Part shown: piece by piece, positions 1 through 8,539 of the stretch | Position numbering within the stretch: the stretch's first letter is position 1 | How the letters are laid out: each line of letters starts with the position of its first letter | Assembly: GCA_024640625.1 (NCBI GenBank) | Contig: JAHEER010000031.1 | Location: forward strand, 1-37,576 | DNA from: Desulfobulbaceae bacterium | Lineage (GTDB): Bacteria > Desulfobacterota > Desulfobulbia > Desulfobulbales > Desulfocapsaceae | Length of the DNA stretch: 37,576 nt | Reading direction: 5' to 3' | Program-made: the position numbers and the translations under genes | Notes under the pieces: generated by a model | Told to the model about the DNA's origin: nothing | The model's input: the letters and a program-made list of their open reading frames with translations, nothing else | The model's database searches: none

Positions 1-7
1 AAATAGA

Positions 8-60
8 GGGGACACAATACCTATCATGTCCCTCTGGGACATGATAGGTATTGTGTCCCC
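8..60. repeat. Perfect 25-bp inverted repeat, REP-like hairpin
   Basis: Positions 8-32 (beginning GGGGACACAATACC) are the exact reverse complement of positions 36-60, with a 3-nt loop TCT at 33-35. The outer end GGTATTGTGTCCCC recurs exactly in the hairpin at 10048-10073. Such short dispersed palindromes are usually REP-type elements, often mobilised by RAYT transposases. No RAYT gene lies in the window, so that link is inference. As RNA it would form a very stable hairpin and could also terminate transcription coming from prpB on the minus strand. Confidence 0.85.
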
Positions 61-86
61 TAACGCCGTGTGTCCCCCAACGCCGC

Positions 87-203
87 TTATTGGTGATAAT
101 CTCCGAGCCACTTCAGCATCATGCCAATCGATAAGATCATCGAGACAGGATTAGCCTTGTCCTGATCTGCGCTATCCGGCGCTGAGCTATGATGTTGTTC
201 GCC
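87..203 (-). pseudogene. C-terminal remnant of an isocitrate/isopropylmalate/tartrate dehydrogenase
   Basis: Read on the minus strand from about 203 down to the TAA at 87-89, the frame gives a peptide with HHSSAPDSADQDKANPVSM followed by ILSIGMMLKWLGDYHQ. This matches the end of the beta-decarboxylating dehydrogenase family, whose hallmark is HGSAPDIAGKGIANPIG followed by a hydrophobic helix. A TGA at 225-227 closes the frame upstream and the prpB 3' end occupies that DNA, so only about the last 39 codons remain. The catalytic and cofactor-binding parts are gone. It probably marks a deleted third enzyme gene of the prpB-prpD operon. The family match is from memory of the motif, not from a search. 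Confidence 0.6.
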
Positions 204-211
204 TCGGAGTG

Positions 212-1120
212 CTACGGCGGATTGTCACCAACACGGAAATTGAAAAGGTCACGATCATAGCGGTTGTATTCTTCATAGCGGAGCAGATCATAGAGATCTT
301 TTCGATGCTGCATCCGATCGAGAACAGCGTTCTGATCGCCGTCGCGGAGGATCGTCTCCAAACCCCGGTCAACCTCGCCCATTGCCAGTCGCAGTGTGGT
401 AACCGGATAGATGACCATATTGTAGCCGAGATCCTCGAGTTCTTTTTTGTTCAGCAGCCTGCTCTTGCCAAACTCGGTCATATTGGCAAGCAGCGGAACA
501 GCGATGGCGGACCGGACAGCCTCGAACTCTTTTTCGCTGGTCAGGGCTTCGGGAAAAATTATATCGGCCCCGGCATCGACGTAGGCCTTCATGCGCTCGA
601 TGGCTTTATCCAGTCCCTCGACAGCGCGCGCATCTGATCGGGCAATCAGGCAAAAGTTTTTGTCGAGCCTGGCACCGGCAGCGGCAATGATCTTTTGCAC
701 CATTTCCTCGACTCCAACCAGTTCCTTGCCGTCCAGATGGCCGCACCGCTTCGGCATACGCTGATCTTCTATATGACAGCCGGAGATCCCGGCCTCCTCC
801 ATTAATCTGATCGTCCGGGCCGCACTCATGGGTTCGCCAAACCCGGTGTCGATATCGATGATGGTCGGCAAGTCGGTGGCGCGGCCAATCTGGCGGCCCC
901 GATCAACGAATTCGCTCAGGGTGGCGATACCTATATCGGGCAAACAGAGGTCTGCGGAGAGCACCGCCCCCGATATGTAGACCCCGGCAAATCCCTTGCG
1001 TTCGATCAACTGGGCGCATAAGGGATTGAAAGCGCCGGGAAATTGATGAAGCCGGCCATCTTGCATCAGCGCGGCTAGATCGGCGCGTTTCTGAGCTGCT
1101 GTCTTACTGGTAAAAAGCAT
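212..1120 (-). CDS. prpB: Methylisocitrate lyase-like protein (PrpB)
   Basis: 302 aa, member of the isocitrate lyase/PEP mutase superfamily. PrpB cleaves 2-methylisocitrate to pyruvate and succinate in the cytosolic methylcitrate cycle. The active-site loop KRCGH is at residues 124-128 with catalytic Cys126, in the PrpB form (isocitrate lyase has KKCGH). The Mg-binding stretch DIDTGFGE begins at residue 89, and the C-terminal half carries ARSDA, IFPEA and NMTEFG, all typical of PrpB. Length is normal (about 295-305). The ATG at 1118-1120 shares one base with the TAA of the upstream prpD-family gene, so the two are translationally coupled. Other superfamily members (2,3-dimethylmalate lyase, oxaloacetate hydrolase) are possible, but the prpD neighbour supports PrpB. 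Confidence 0.88.
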   Translation of the reverse strand: MLFTSKTAAQKRADLAALMQDGRLHQFPGAFNPLCAQLIERKGFAGVYISGAVLSADLCLPDIGIATLSEFVDRGRQIGRATDLPTIIDIDTGFGEPMSAARTIRLMEEAGISGCHIEDQRMPKRCGHLDGKELVGVEEMVQKIIAAAGARLDKNFCLIARSDARAVEGLDKAIERMKAYVDAGADIIFPEALTSEKEFEAVRSAIAVPLLANMTEFGKSRLLNKKELEDLGYNMVIYPVTTLRLAMGEVDRGLETILRDGDQNAVLDRMQHRKDLYDLLRYEEYNRYDRDLFNFRVGDNPP

Positions 1121-2652
1121 TAGAATATCCCCTGCAGCTCGTTCTCACTCAAGTACCCCTCCGGCACCACCGGGTTCAGGGTTTTGATTTCCTCCGGGGC
1201 CAAATTCGGTAGGTTCTGCACCAGATCAAGAAATCGAGAGCTTTCAGATGGGTCTAGAATATCGTCGGTCAAGATTTTGAATTTGTTGATATATTCGTTG
1301 CGGCCGAAGGGCCTGGCACCGAGCGGGTGGGCATTGGCCACGCTTATTTGATCGTCGATAAGGGAACCATTCTGCATAGTAATGACCACCCGCGCCCCGA
1401 AGGCCCTTTCCGTCGGATCATGGCTGTGATAACGGCGGGTCCACTCAGGATCTTCGCTGGTCGATATTTTATGCCACAATCTCACCGTATCCGGACGCCG
1501 GGCGCGTTCCGGAGCATAGCTGTCGACATGGTGCCAGCATCTGTCCTGCAGCGCCACCGCAAAAATGTACATGATTGAATGATCCAGGGTTTCCCGGGAG
1601 GCGTGGGGATCCATTTTCTGCGGATCCCCCGCACCTGTGCCGATGACATAGTGGGTGTGATGAGAGGTGTGGATGACGATGCGTTCTACGGTGTCGAAGT
1701 CGTCGATCTTTTCTCCCATCCTGAAGGCCAGATCGATCAGGGCCTGGGATTGATATTCGGCCGAATGCTCCTTGGTGTAAGTGTCCAGGATCGCCCGTTT
1801 CGGTTCGCCTGGAGCCGGCAGCGGTACCGTGTAGTAAGGTTCGTAGGGCGAACCTCCCTGATCCCGGCGGCTTCGTCCGTTGAGTAGGTAGGATAGTATC
1901 GAGTCCTCACCTTCGTAGATGGGGCTTGGCGCACCCTCGCCGCGCATACAGCGGTCGACCGCTTCAATGGCCGTCTTGCCGGCATAGGCCGGGGCAAAGG
2001 CCTTCCACGAGGAGATCTCTCCTTTTCTTGATTGCCGGGTGGTGACCGTACAGTGCAGGGCCTGCTGAATAGCCTGGTAGGCGATCTCGTTGTCGAGTTC
2101 GAGCAGGGTCGCGATACCTGCGGCGGCGGCGGGACCGAGGTGGGCGATGTGGTCAATTTTATGCTCATGCAGACAGATCCCTTTGACCAGGTTGACCTGG
2201 ATTTCATAGGCGGTAGCAAGCGCTCGAATCAGATCGTTTCCGTTTCTACCGCACTGCTGGGCGACGGCTAGAATCGGTGGAATATTGTCTCCGGGGTGCG
2301 AGTAATCTGCGGCTAGGAAGGTATCGTGAAAATCCAGTTCCCGTACCGCGGTGCCGTTGGCCCAGGCTGCCCATTCAGCGCAAAATTCCTCGGCAGCCGG
2401 GAGACCGAACAGGGTGGCGCCACCTTTCCGGGGATGCGATCTGGCCATGGCCCGGGCAGATGTGATCGGGCCTCTGTTCAGTGAGGCAAGCGCCACGGAA
2501 GCGTTGTCGATGATCCGGTTGATGATCATCTCCGCAACAGCTGATTCCACTGCCGCCGGGTCAGCAGAAACTGCGGCCATTTTCCAGGCGAGTTGATCGG
2601 CACGGGCAAGCATATCTTTTGACGGGGAGGCATGAACTTTGTGTTCAATCAT
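1120..2652 (-). CDS. prpD: MmgE/PrpD family protein, probable 2-methylcitrate dehydratase
   Basis: 510 aa, somewhat longer than E. coli PrpD (about 480). The family dehydrates 2-methylcitrate to 2-methyl-cis-aconitate without an iron-sulfur cluster. Supporting stretches include the N-terminal helical domain with [19 protein letters not shown], the central [19 protein letters not shown] (family RxSRxGExSxWK), and the C-terminal SMMxxA-like segment [14 protein letters not shown]. The ATG at 2650-2652 follows a GGAG box on the minus strand. It overlaps prpB by one base (TAATG). A 136-bp gap separates it from tctA upstream, so it may belong to the same transcript. The MmgE/PrpD family is broad, so activity on another tricarboxylate cannot be excluded. 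Confidence 0.82.
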   Translation of the reverse strand: MIEHKVHASPSKDMLARADQLAWKMAAVSADPAAVESAVAEMIINRIIDNASVALASLNRGPITSARAMARSHPRKGGATLFGLPAAEEFCAEWAAWANGTAVRELDFHDTFLAADYSHPGDNIPPILAVAQQCGRNGNDLIRALATAYEIQVNLVKGICLHEHKIDHIAHLGPAAAAGIATLLELDNEIAYQAIQQALHCTVTTRQSRKGEISSWKAFAPAYAGKTAIEAVDRCMRGEGAPSPIYEGEDSILSYLLNGRSRRDQGGSPYEPYYTVPLPAPGEPKRAILDTYTKEHSAEYQSQALIDLAFRMGEKIDDFDTVERIVIHTSHHTHYVIGTGAGDPQKMDPHASRETLDHSIMYIFAVALQDRCWHHVDSYAPERARRPDTVRLWHKISTSEDPEWTRRYHSHDPTERAFGARVVITMQNGSLIDDQISVANAHPLGARPFGRNEYINKFKILTDDILDPSESSRFLDLVQNLPNLAPEEIKTLNPVVPEGYLSENELQGIF

Positions 2653-2788
2653 GATTGTTTCTCCACTTGTGAGCTGAAAAAAGATCCAACGCCACTGGAA
2701 TTACTCCCATGCGGTAGTGCTTCACCAGAGGATACGCTCCAACTCGTGATTCGACTTTAAGAGATGAGTTTTACAGCAAAGAACTTCG

Positions 2789-4294
2789 TCAGTCAGTTAC
2801 CCTTTGCGGTTTCTTCAGGATGTTGCGCAAGAACATCGGGGCCACGAACCCCGCTACTGCGGCCACCCAGAGGCCAATTGAAATAGGCGAGGAGAAAAGG
2901 TAGGTCCAGTCACCATCCGACAGCAGCATGGCCCGCCGCAATGCAGTTTCCATGTGTCCCCCCAGAAGAATGCCCAGGATGACCGGCACGGTCGGGATAT
3001 CGAGCTTGCGCATGATATAACCCAGCACACCAAAGCCGACCATCAGCAGCAGATCAAAATAGCTGCCCGACAACGAATAAATACCCACAAACGAGATCAT
3101 TGTCACACCGGGCATCAGAACCCAGGGTGGCACCTGCAGCACGCGCACAAAGATTTTTACCATTGGGACGTTCATCACCAGAAGCACGAAATTGGCGATC
3201 AATAGCGAGGCGATCAAGCCCCAGACGACCTCGGGATTCTCGGTGAATAAAGTGGGGCCAGGGGTGATGTTCAGCGTCATCAGCAGGGCCAGCAGAACGG
3301 CTGTTGTCCCCGATCCGGGTACGCCCAGGGTCAGCATAGGCACCAGTGCACCTCCGGCAGCAGCATTATTGCCGGCCTCTGGCGCCGCGATGCCCTTGGC
3401 CACGCCTGTGCCGAAACCACCCTTTTCCCCGGCAATGGATTTTTCCGACATATAGGCCATGAAACTGCCCAGAGAGGCGCCCGCACCAGGCAGAACACCG
3501 GCGATAAAACCAACGACAGAACAACGCAGCATGACCCAGCGACAGACAATGATGTCCTTCCAGGGAATGCTGACTTTATCGAGCTTCACCCCGAGAGACG
3601 AATGTTTACCGTGACTTTCGATGAAAAAGAACACTTCGGTAATGGCGAACAGGCCGACAATCGCGACCAGGAAATCGACCCCGTCATAAAGATGCAGGTT
3701 CCCCCCGGTCAGGCGCGGCAAACCACTTGATTCGTCTACACCTATCATGGCAATTGCCAAACCAATACAGGAGGCAATTGCGGCCTTGGCCTGATTGTTG
3801 CTGGCCATACCTCCAAGCGTGCAAAAGGCCAGCAGGTAGAGAGCAAAATATTCTGCCGGACCAAAAAGAAAAGCGACCCGGGCCAGCAACGGAGCCAGGA
3901 ATATCAGACCGAGGGTGGCCAGGAACGCGCCGACAAAGGATGCCACCCCCGACAGTACCAGGGCATCGCCGGCCCGGCCCGCTTTGGCCATCGGATAGCC
4001 GTCCAGCGTCGTCATTAAGGCGGGTTCATCACCCGGAATATTCAACAGAATCGAACTGATCCGGCCTCCGTACATGGCGCCGTAATATACTGCCGTCATC
4101 AGCACTAAGGCTGAGGTGGCATCAAGCCCGAGAGCAAAGGTCAAAGGAATCAGAATCGCCACACCATTGGATGGCCCAAGGCCGGGCAGCGCACCGATGA
4201 TGGTGCCCAGAAAGCAGCCAATCACGGCCAGCATCAAGGTATATGGGGATAGGGCGATCGAGAAACCGAGGGCAAGATTGGCCAATATATCCAT
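2789..4294 (-). CDS. tctA: Tripartite tricarboxylate transporter, large permease TctA
   Basis: 501 aa, highly hydrophobic with about 11-12 predicted membrane segments, the normal length for TctA. It is the main membrane channel of the TTT family, which takes up citrate-like or other carboxylic acids delivered by a periplasmic binding protein. Two internal glycine-rich repeats, GALPGLGPSNG near the N-terminus and AGVLPGAGASLGSFMAY in the middle, are the TctA signature. It begins 10 bp after the stop of tctB and is the last of the tctC-tctB-tctA set on the minus strand. Substrate cannot be read from the sequence; the prpB/prpD neighbours suggest a methylcitrate-like tricarboxylate. Confidence 0.95.
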   Translation of the reverse strand: MDILANLALGFSIALSPYTLMLAVIGCFLGTIIGALPGLGPSNGVAILIPLTFALGLDATSALVLMTAVYYGAMYGGRISSILLNIPGDEPALMTTLDGYPMAKAGRAGDALVLSGVASFVGAFLATLGLIFLAPLLARVAFLFGPAEYFALYLLAFCTLGGMASNNQAKAAIASCIGLAIAMIGVDESSGLPRLTGGNLHLYDGVDFLVAIVGLFAITEVFFFIESHGKHSSLGVKLDKVSIPWKDIIVCRWVMLRCSVVGFIAGVLPGAGASLGSFMAYMSEKSIAGEKGGFGTGVAKGIAAPEAGNNAAAGGALVPMLTLGVPGSGTTAVLLALLMTLNITPGPTLFTENPEVVWGLIASLLIANFVLLVMNVPMVKIFVRVLQVPPWVLMPGVTMISFVGIYSLSGSYFDLLLMVGFGVLGYIMRKLDIPTVPVILGILLGGHMETALRRAMLLSDGDWTYLFSSPISIGLWVAAVAGFVAPMFLRNILKKPQRVTD

Positions 4295-4304
4295 GTCAGC
4301 ACTC

Positions 4305-4745
4305 TTATCCTAAAAGCCATTTAGGGACGGCAACCAGACCCAGACCCAAGGCATATTTAAAAATCAAGAAAAGAACACCCGAGAGACCTATACCCGTCAA
4401 CGCGGCATGTTTCGGATTGGGTGAGATTTGATAGCTTAAAACGCCGGCGGCAACGGCCGTGGGCAGCAAAAAACCAAGGGGTTTCAGGGCATAGGCATAG
4501 CCGATCAAGATAAGCACGGCGAATGCCAGGGCACCAAAGGTGCGCAGGCCGGGCCACTCCGGTTGCGGGTCAGGCCGCAGCACCATGAACATAGCACTGA
4601 TCGCCCAGATTATTCCTATCAAAATAGGAAATCCTTTGGGCCCGACTGGATCCGTTAAAAAGCTTATCTGGGTCTGGTTGGCACTCACGATATACGCGAG
4701 TGCCAGGACCGTTGCGACCAGGCCGAAAATCCGGTCGCTTTGCAT
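4305..4745 (-). CDS. tctB: Tripartite tricarboxylate transporter, small permease TctB
   Basis: 146 aa with four predicted membrane helices, as expected for TctB, the small and poorly conserved membrane subunit of TTT transporters. The sequence contains the typical TDPVGPKGFPILIG stretch after the first helix and ends in a hydrophobic helix. The ATG at 4743-4745 overlaps the TAA of tctC by one base, indicating translational coupling, and tctA follows after 10 bp. Identification rests on size, topology and its place between tctC and tctA. Confidence 0.9.
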   Translation of the reverse strand: MQSDRIFGLVATVLALAYIVSANQTQISFLTDPVGPKGFPILIGIIWAISAMFMVLRPDPQPEWPGLRTFGALAFAVLILIGYAYALKPLGFLLPTAVAAGVLSYQISPNPKHAALTGIGLSGVLFLIFKYALGLGLVAVPKWLLG

Positions 4746-5713
4746 TACTGGATGACCCCGAGTTTCTGGCTCATCGTCCGAACTTCAGCTACGATCCCAT
4801 CAACGTAGCTCTGGAAATCGTCACCGACTTTGGTAAAAGGTGCCAGCCCGTTGTCGGCCATTACCTTCTTCCATTCTTCTGAGTCTGCGACCTTCTGGAG
4901 TCGATCCGCCCACATCTTGAAAGTGTCGTCGGAAACACCCTTGGGGATGTAAAGACCACGCCAGTTAACGGCGACCACATCGATACCCTGCTCTTTTGCT
5001 GTCGGAATATCGTCAAACCCTGGAACACGTTCTTCAGTCAGCACGGCGAGAACACGAACATCTCCTGACTTCAGGAAACCCACAACCTCGGACATGTCAC
5101 CGGTCATCGCCTGGGTGAAACCGCCGATAGTCTGGGTAAGCGCATCGCCGCCAGCATTGAAGCTGATGTATTTGACTTTGGTGATGTCATCGACCCCTGC
5201 GCGCTGCAGCACCATCAATGCTTTGAGGTGGTCAAAACCGCCCACGGCTGAGCCGCCGGCAAAGGCAACCCCACCCGGGTCGGCTTTGACTGCGTCGACC
5301 AGATCGCCCAGAGAGTTAAAGGGACTTTTCGCGCCTACCACGATTACACCGGGATCAGCACCGATTGAGCCGACAAAGCGCACTTGATCAGCTGTCATGC
5401 CGGCATAGGCATTTTGCGCCAGGCGGGTCGTGGTCGCTGAAGAAGCAGCAACGATCAGCTCTGCATCATCGTTGCGTTCCGCCACGACATGGTTGAATGC
5501 AAGTCCGCCGCCGGCGCCGGCCATGTTGGTCACCTGCATCGGCTTGTCGATCGCTTTGATGTCATACATGACTTTACCGATCTGGCGACAGGTAAAGTCC
5601 CAGCCACCGCCTGGATTGGCCGGAGCGATACATTCGGCGGCAAGGGCAATGCCGCTAACTCCAAGAATAAGCAGAGAACTCAATAACATCACTTTTAGCT
5701 TTTGGTATTTCAT
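4745..5713 (-). CDS. tctC: Tripartite tricarboxylate transporter, periplasmic substrate-binding protein TctC
   Basis: 322 aa with an N-terminal signal peptide (basic MKYQKLK, hydrophobic core, ALA-AE cleavage region). The mature protein starts CIAPANPGGGWDFTCRQIGK, the TctC/Bug-family beginning that forms the carboxylate-binding site, followed by NMAGAGGGLAFNHV. Binding proteins of this family capture carboxylates in the periplasm and hand them to TctAB. A very strong ribosome-binding site (GAGGAGGAG on the minus strand, near 5716-5724) precedes the ATG. It is the first gene of the minus-strand operon and is divergent from the GntR regulator, with a candidate operator between them. Confidence 0.95.
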   Translation of the reverse strand: MKYQKLKVMLLSSLLILGVSGIALAAECIAPANPGGGWDFTCRQIGKVMYDIKAIDKPMQVTNMAGAGGGLAFNHVVAERNDDAELIVAASSATTTRLAQNAYAGMTADQVRFVGSIGADPGVIVVGAKSPFNSLGDLVDAVKADPGGVAFAGGSAVGGFDHLKALMVLQRAGVDDITKVKYISFNAGGDALTQTIGGFTQAMTGDMSEVVGFLKSGDVRVLAVLTEERVPGFDDIPTAKEQGIDVVAVNWRGLYIPKGVSDDTFKMWADRLQKVADSEEWKKVMADNGLAPFTKVGDDFQSYVDGIVAEVRTMSQKLGVIQ

Positions 5714-5841
5714 AATCTCCTCCTCGATTGAAAATTAAATACGACGTCACCTTAGGTTACAACTTCCTCGCTCTACCCGATCCCTCCCATTCCTTTGATT
5801 GTTATGGTTTTTGGCTAGTTAAATGGCCTCACCTCTGAACT

Positions 5842-5870
5842 TTTTTAGAATACATATTGCGCATTGTCAA
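5842..5870 (-). promoter_or_regulatory. Candidate sigma70-type promoter for tctC
   Basis: On the minus strand a perfect -35 hexamer TTGACA (5870-5865) is followed after 17 bp by TAAAAA (5847-5842), a weak -10 that lacks the conserved final T. The -35 hexamer sits inside the inverted repeat at 5862-5880, so a repressor bound there would block the polymerase. Assigned by eye. Confidence 0.4.
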
Positions 5871-5880
5871 CAATACAATG
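5862..5880. promoter_or_regulatory. Nested inverted repeat, probable GntR operator
   Basis: The stretch holds two overlapping inverted repeats: ATTGT-CA-ACAAT at 5863-5874, and CATTGT-N7-ACAATG at 5862-5867 with 5875-5880. Operators of FCD-type GntR regulators are typically short palindromes of the TTGTnnACAA kind. It lies between divergent tctC and the regulator and overlaps the candidate tctC -35 box, so control of the transporter operon and autoregulation are likely. The DNA-binding assignment is inference. Confidence 0.55.
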
Positions 5881-5947
5881 TAAGATTTACTTAATATTTG
5901 GAATTTTGGACCCATTTTGGCCTGATTCGAGCAAAATTGTAGACAAA

Positions 5948-6631
5948 ATGAAAGAGAAACCCGCATCTTTTTCAACTGAAAGCCAGGAAAAATCAGAGGT
6001 CCTTGCTAATATACTTTGCGAAGAAATAATCAGAGGTCAACTCAAACCCGGTGAAAAGTTGAGTGAAACCGCCATCGCCTCCCGATTCAAAGTGAGTCGC
6101 GGACCGGTTCGCGAGGCGCTGCGCCGTTTAGCAGAACGAAATTTTGTCGATTTTGTACCAAATGTTGGAGCCCGGGTGGCGAGCACCTCGCTGACCGACA
6201 TGCTGCATTTGATGGAAGTGCGTGAATCTCTCGAGGTGCTGGCCGCCGAACTGGCTGCCGAGAAGATGACAGCGGTTGAGAGATCTCGTTTGGAAAAACT
6301 ATACAGAAATCACCTCTCAATGTTTTCAAGGGAGAGAATCAACCCCTATTTTCAATCTCCGGAAGATTTTGATTTTCATTATGCAATCGCCAAAGGCTCA
6401 GATAATCCGATTCTTTTCAAGATTCTTTGCGAAGATCTCTATCCGAAACTATTGGTATGCCGAAGCCAGCATCAATATATTAAGGGCAGGGGGACAAAAG
6501 CACTCGAAGAGCATCAGTTTATCCTGGCTGCCATAACCGAAGGGGACTCAGAGCTGGCCGGCCTGTACATGAAAAGACATCTGCAATCGGCCAGAGCAAG
6601 TTTGGAAAATTTGATTGAGCCACCTACATAA
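5948..6631 (+). CDS. GntR family transcriptional regulator, FadR/FCD subfamily
   Basis: 227 aa from the ATG at 5948. An in-frame TTG at 5864 would add 28 residues, but it falls inside the operator palindrome, and the shorter form matches normal FCD regulator length. Residues about 15-75 form the winged helix with GEKLSETAIASRFKVSRGPV and REALRRLAERNFV. Residues about 85-220 form the all-helical FCD ligand domain, including DFDFHYAIA and HQFILAAITEGD, with metal/ligand-binding histidines. It is divergent from tctCBA-prpDB and most likely represses that operon, with a carboxylate as inducer; the ligand is inference. No strong ribosome-binding site is visible at either start. Confidence 0.88.
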   Translation: MKEKPASFSTESQEKSEVLANILCEEIIRGQLKPGEKLSETAIASRFKVSRGPVREALRRLAERNFVDFVPNVGARVASTSLTDMLHLMEVRESLEVLAAELAAEKMTAVERSRLEKLYRNHLSMFSRERINPYFQSPEDFDFHYAIAKGSDNPILFKILCEDLYPKLLVCRSQHQYIKGRGTKALEEHQFILAAITEGDSELAGLYMKRHLQSARASLENLIEPPT

Positions 6632-7149
6632 GGTGTGCCATCAGCCCGGGCATTGACTGCTACGATCCCATCTTTCCCGGAGTGCTTTTGGTCAGATTAT
6701 TCTTCCTCCTTTACCAAGGCCTTCCTGCAGACGCGCTGATCGATTTGGCGCTGTCTCTTTACTATGATCCAGCTTTCGCTGCCGTACACCATCTCCGCCG
6801 CATTTTACTGCTCATTACGCTTCTGCCCCTGTTTTTATGAATTTGTAGGAAGATGGTCCACACTAGGTGTTGATTTGCACTTTAGTTATGGTATATGGGG
6901 AGGGAAACGACACCAGTCGATGTCGACGAATATGTTTAAACCAGAACTGAACAGCAAAGAAGATAGTGCGGAAGCGCAAAAGGTCTGAAAGTCGTTGACT
7001 TGGATGCAACAACCATATATTCTTCTTAGCGATATGATGTTCTTTCTGACAGAACTCAAACGTGTTGCTTACAGCAAGAAAAGTTGCACGGCACTACTAA
7101 TCCGATCCGGGTTTGGGTGGATGGATCAGAAACTGGCTAAACAAAACCC
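6632..7149 (+). other. 518-bp gene-free stretch between gntR and kor operon
   Basis: No gene is recognised. A frame open from before 6682 to the TGA at 6838-6840 has a protein-like peptide (VLLVRLFFLLYQGLPADALI and onward) but no ribosome-binding site and no family match; it may be a decayed fragment. A 74-codon frame at 6764-6988 has no ribosome-binding site and poor composition. The right part contains the candidate kor promoter. Confidence 0.4.
6995..7023 (+). promoter_or_regulatory. Candidate promoter of korDABC
   Basis: TTGACT (6995-7000) and TATTCT (7018-7023) are spaced by 17 bp, a reasonable sigma70-like pair about 125 bp upstream of korD. The long leader between it and korD has no clear hairpin. 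Assigned by eye only. Confidence 0.4.
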
Positions 7150-7386
7150 ATGGCAAAGAAAAAGAAGCTGAAGCGGCATGTGATCAACCGTGAGTGGTGC
7201 AAGGGCTGCGGCATCTGCGTGGCGGTCTGCCCCAAGAACGTGCTTGAACTTGACAGCAAGGAAAAAGCGGTGGCGGCTCGCAAGAAGGACTGCATCGCCT
7301 GCCAGTTGTGTGAGCAGATCTGCCCGGATCTGGCCATCGAGGTGATGGTCAAATACGTCGAAGAGTCAGCCAGCGGGGACAAGTGA
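7150..7386 (+). CDS. korD: 2-oxoglutarate:ferredoxin oxidoreductase, delta (ferredoxin-like) subunit
   Basis: 78 aa. Two 4Fe-4S ligand sets are visible: CKGCGICVAVCP in the first half and CIACQLCEQICP in the second, each CxxCxxCxxxCP, after a lysine-rich start. This small subunit passes electrons from the thiamine-diphosphate site to ferredoxin. The size and position at the head of a D-A-B-C order are typical of KorD in Desulfobacterota and related anaerobes. No clear Shine-Dalgarno sequence precedes the ATG. korA starts one base after its TGA, so the two are coupled. Confidence 0.92.
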   Translation: MAKKKKLKRHVINREWCKGCGICVAVCPKNVLELDSKEKAVAARKKDCIACQLCEQICPDLAIEVMVKYVEESASGDK

Positions 7387-7387
7387 G

Positions 7388-8536
7388 ATGTCGAAAAAAA
7401 TAACCTTTGTTCAAGGCAACGAAGCCTGTGCCCTGGGCGCCATGTACGCGGGACTCGACTTTTATGCGGGCTACCCGATCACCCCGTCCACCGAAATCGC
7501 CGAGACGCTCGCAGTGATGCTGCCGGCGGCGGGCAAGAAATTCATCCAGATGGAGGATGAGATCAGCTCGATGTGCGCCATCATCGGTGCCTCTCTGACC
7601 GGCAACAAGGTGATGACGGCGACCAGCGGCCCCGGCTTCTCGCTCAAGCAGGAAGCGCTGGGCTATGCGGTGATGGCCGAGATCCCCTGCGTGGTGGTGA
7701 ACGTGCAGCGCGGCGGCCCGTCGACGGGCAACCCTACGCACGTGAGCCAGGGCGACGTCAACCAGGCCCGCTGGGGAACCCACGGCGACCACTCGATCGT
7801 GGCGCTGAGCGCGTCCAATCACCAGGACGTGTTCAAAATGACGGTTGAGGCTTTCAACATCGCCGAGACCTACCGGACCCCGGTGATCCTGCTGTTCGAC
7901 GAGGTAATCGGTCATATGCGGGAGAAATTGATCGTCCCGGAAGAAGGTGAGATCCCGCTGGTGGCCAGACTGCGCACCAGCCTCAAGGAAGGGGTCAACT
8001 ACCACCCCTATCTGCCGCGTGAGGACGGCCGCCTGCCGATGAGTGACTTCGGCGACGTGCACCGCTTCAACGTGACCGGACTGTACCACGACATGTGGGG
8101 TTTTCCGACCGACAAGCCGGAGTTGGTGCAGGAACTGCTCAGACACCTGATCGACAAGATCGAGAACAACGTCCACAAAATGACGTTCTACAAATCCTAC
8201 TTCCTCGAAGATGCCTCGACGATCCTGATCTCCTACGGCTCCGCGGCACGCTCGGCGCTGAGCGTGGTCAAGCAGCGGCGCAACCGGGGTGAGTCCATCG
8301 GCCTGCTGGAGCTGAACACGATATGGCCGTTTCCCGCCGAACTGGTTCGGGAGTGCACCCAGCATGCGGATCTGGTCGCGGTGGTGGAGATGAACGTGGG
8401 CCAGCTGACCCAGTCGGTGAAGCTGGCGGTGGGCACGCAGAAGCGGGTGCACCTGATCAACCGGCTGGACGGGCAGATGATCATCGACAAGGACATCAAG
8501 CGGATACTGCGTATTCTTCAGGGACGGGGGATTTAG
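7388..8536 (+). CDS. korA: 2-oxoglutarate:ferredoxin oxidoreductase, alpha subunit
   Basis: 382 aa, normal for KorA. The N-terminal pyrimidine domain has the signature GYPITPSTEIAE, then SGPGFSLKQEALGYAVMAE and QRGGPSTGNPTHVSQGDV. The C-terminal part (from about residue 270) is the transketolase-like domain. Together with KorB it oxidatively decarboxylates 2-oxoglutarate with CoA to succinyl-CoA, reducing ferredoxin; run backwards it serves the reductive TCA cycle. The gene follows korD by one base and precedes korB by three. Specificity for another 2-oxoacid cannot be strictly excluded. Confidence 0.93.
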   Translation: MSKKITFVQGNEACALGAMYAGLDFYAGYPITPSTEIAETLAVMLPAAGKKFIQMEDEISSMCAIIGASLTGNKVMTATSGPGFSLKQEALGYAVMAEIPCVVVNVQRGGPSTGNPTHVSQGDVNQARWGTHGDHSIVALSASNHQDVFKMTVEAFNIAETYRTPVILLFDEVIGHMREKLIVPEEGEIPLVARLRTSLKEGVNYHPYLPREDGRLPMSDFGDVHRFNVTGLYHDMWGFPTDKPELVQELLRHLIDKIENNVHKMTFYKSYFLEDASTILISYGSAARSALSVVKQRRNRGESIGLLELNTIWPFPAELVRECTQHADLVAVVEMNVGQLTQSVKLAVGTQKRVHLINRLDGQMIIDKDIKRILRILQGRGI

Positions 8537-8539
8537 GTC

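Noticed and set aside
1..60. Hairpin repeat as part of a CRISPR array
   Set aside because: There is a single inverted repeat with a 3-nt loop and no series of equal spacers; the second copy is 10 kb away.
6764..6988. 74-codon plus-strand frame
   Set aside because: No ribosome-binding site, no recognisable family, and irregular composition; treated as chance.
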